From Micromonospora lutea (GTDB lineage Bacteria > Actinomycetota > Actinomycetes > Mycobacteriales > Micromonosporaceae), in assembly GCF_016863535.1 (NCBI RefSeq), contig NZ_BOPB01000018.1:1-64000 (forward strand): 64,000 nt of DNA, read 5' to 3'. Below, in pieces: positions 63,315 to 64,000 of the stretch (position 1 is the first letter of the stretch; every line of letters starts with the position of its first letter). The notes beneath the pieces were generated by a model. The model made no database searches and had not been told where the DNA came from. It saw only the letters and a list, made by a program, of their open reading frames with translations. The translations under genes and the position numbers were made by a program.

Positions 63315-63707
63315 CTACGACTCGCCGCCGTCGTCACCGGCGCTCTTCTCGGCGATGCGTTTGAAACGCAGGTACTTGGCGTACTCCATGACCTCGGCGA
63401 CGTCGCCTTCGGTCAACCCGGCGAGTGCGCGCGGAAGACCGGCCAGCGCGTGCTCGCCGACATCGGCGTCGGCGTTCTCGTCGAGAAAGTAGGTGGTCGG
63501 CAGGCTGTACAGCCGAGCGATCTTCTTGAGTTCCAGGCTATCGACCCGCCGCATTCCGCGCTCGATGTCGCTTACCGCGCTCCGTGCGATGCCGGTGTTC
63601 TGGGACACATACTGCTGGGACATGCCGAGGTACTCTCTGGTTGCCTTCAGGCGTTCGCCCAACCGGCGGAGTTCAGGGTCGGTCGTGCGGGTGTCGTGCT
63701 GGTCCAT
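63315..63707 (-). CDS. XRE-family transcriptional repressor
   Basis: A 130-residue protein from ATG 63707. The helix-turn-helix is KATREYLGMSQQYVSQNTGI with ARSAVSDIERGMRRVDSLEL (about residues 22-62). The C-terminal part (LPTTYFLDENADADVGEHAL) resembles regulators paired with ImmA proteases. Together with the following protease gene it forms a classic switch module, probably governing the neighbouring ACP and nucleoside genes (inference). Confidence 0.85.
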   Translation of the reverse strand: MDQHDTRTTDPELRRLGERLKATREYLGMSQQYVSQNTGIARSAVSDIERGMRRVDSLELKKIARLYSLPTTYFLDENADADVGEHALAGLPRALAGLTEGDVAEVMEYAKYLRFKRIAEKSAGDDGGES

Positions 63708-63709
63708 GG

Positions 63710-63994
63710 CTATGAGCTTTCTGTGATGATGCAGTGAACAGTGTGGGCGAAGGTCAGCACCGAGCGGGCGGACCTCGCGACCTCGGCATTCGCCGAAACC
63801 TTTATCTGATACTTCGCCTCGATGTCAGTGAGGATTTCTGCGATGAAGATGGAGTCGATGGGCAACTCGTGACCTTCGGCAGCGAGTCTCGCCTCAAGAT
63901 CTCGGGCGGGTTCCTTGAAGTGAACGGCAAGCGCGTCAATGATCGCGGACATCACGTCGCTCACCGTCACCCTGTCAGTGCTCGTTGTCCTCAC
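63710..63994 (-). CDS. Acyl-carrier-protein-like protein
   Basis: A 94-residue protein with the phosphopantetheine-site segment ELPIDSIFIAEILTDIEAKY; Ser48 in DSI would carry the cofactor. Helix pattern and length match acyl or peptidyl carrier proteins. GTG 63994 is only six bases from the window edge and internal GTG codons (63970, 63964) are alternatives. It lies two bases upstream of the XRE gene in the same orientation. A carrier protein here hints at an acyl or aminoacyl group handled by the adjoining cluster (inference). Confidence 0.7.
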   Translation of the reverse strand: MRTTSTDRVTVSDVMSAIIDALAVHFKEPARDLEARLAAEGHELPIDSIFIAEILTDIEAKYQIKVSANAEVARSARSVLTFAHTVHCIITESS

Positions 63995-64000
63995 CCCTCT

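Noticed and set aside
27930..64000. A second copy of the tRNA-Pro 3' end as right attachment site
   Set aside because: I did not find a convincing repeat of the T-arm/acceptor sequence by eye; it may lie beyond the window.

Overview
The window is very GC-rich DNA from a filamentous actinobacterium. GTG starts, four-base start/stop overlaps and gene content point to Micromonosporaceae (Micromonospora or a close relative). This rests on recognised protein families and gene order, not on a database search.

Left part, about 1-27,600: chromosomal housekeeping core, nearly all on the plus strand. The order is TPR protein, HAD phosphatase, SCP2-like protein, tlyA, nadK, recN, steA, steB, a MraY-like protein, a MurJ-like flippase, a glycosyltransferase, a membrane phosphatase-like protein, pyrG, a Nudix hydrolase, ald, xerD, parA, scpA, scpB, rluB, cmk and der. 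Much of this order (tlyA-nadK-recN-steA-steB-pyrG-nudix-xerD-parA-scpA-scpB-rluB-cmk-der) is the actinobacterial block known from Mycobacterium tuberculosis Rv1694-Rv1713. It joins DNA repair, cell-envelope and division, and chromosome segregation functions.

A tRNA-Pro(GGG) at 27,856 followed at once by an intact tyrosine integrase marks the switch to accessory DNA, which runs to the right edge. It holds in order: a STAND/NB-ARC-TPR ATPase; the 3' end of a leucine-type tRNA beside a decayed second integrase; a HigBA-like toxin-antitoxin pair whose antitoxin carries an ImmA/IrrE protease; a three-gene CBASS operon (patatin effector, CD-NTase, E2-like protein); a deletion-scarred stretch of truncated genes (37.1-38.5 kb); a minus-strand permease/GPP34/GNAT operon; and an FxLD-type class I lanthipeptide cluster (42.4-52.4 kb) with two matching inverted-repeat operators.

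The last 11.5 kb is the least ordinary part. Two CRISPR arrays share one repeat and one 145-nt leader but have no cas genes here. Between them lies a translationally coupled trio: an NrtR-like Nudix regulator, a nucleoside-phosphorylase-fold protein and a two-domain membrane protein. The last two share a short motif resembling bacterial amyloid-signalling (RHIM-like) sequences. After array 2 come a thymidylate-kinase-like protein, a relative of putative DNA-base hypermodification proteins, a thymidylate-synthase-like enzyme, an XRE/ImmA pair and an acyl carrier protein. This set suggests a modified-thymine DNA system or a nucleoside-derived metabolite pathway.
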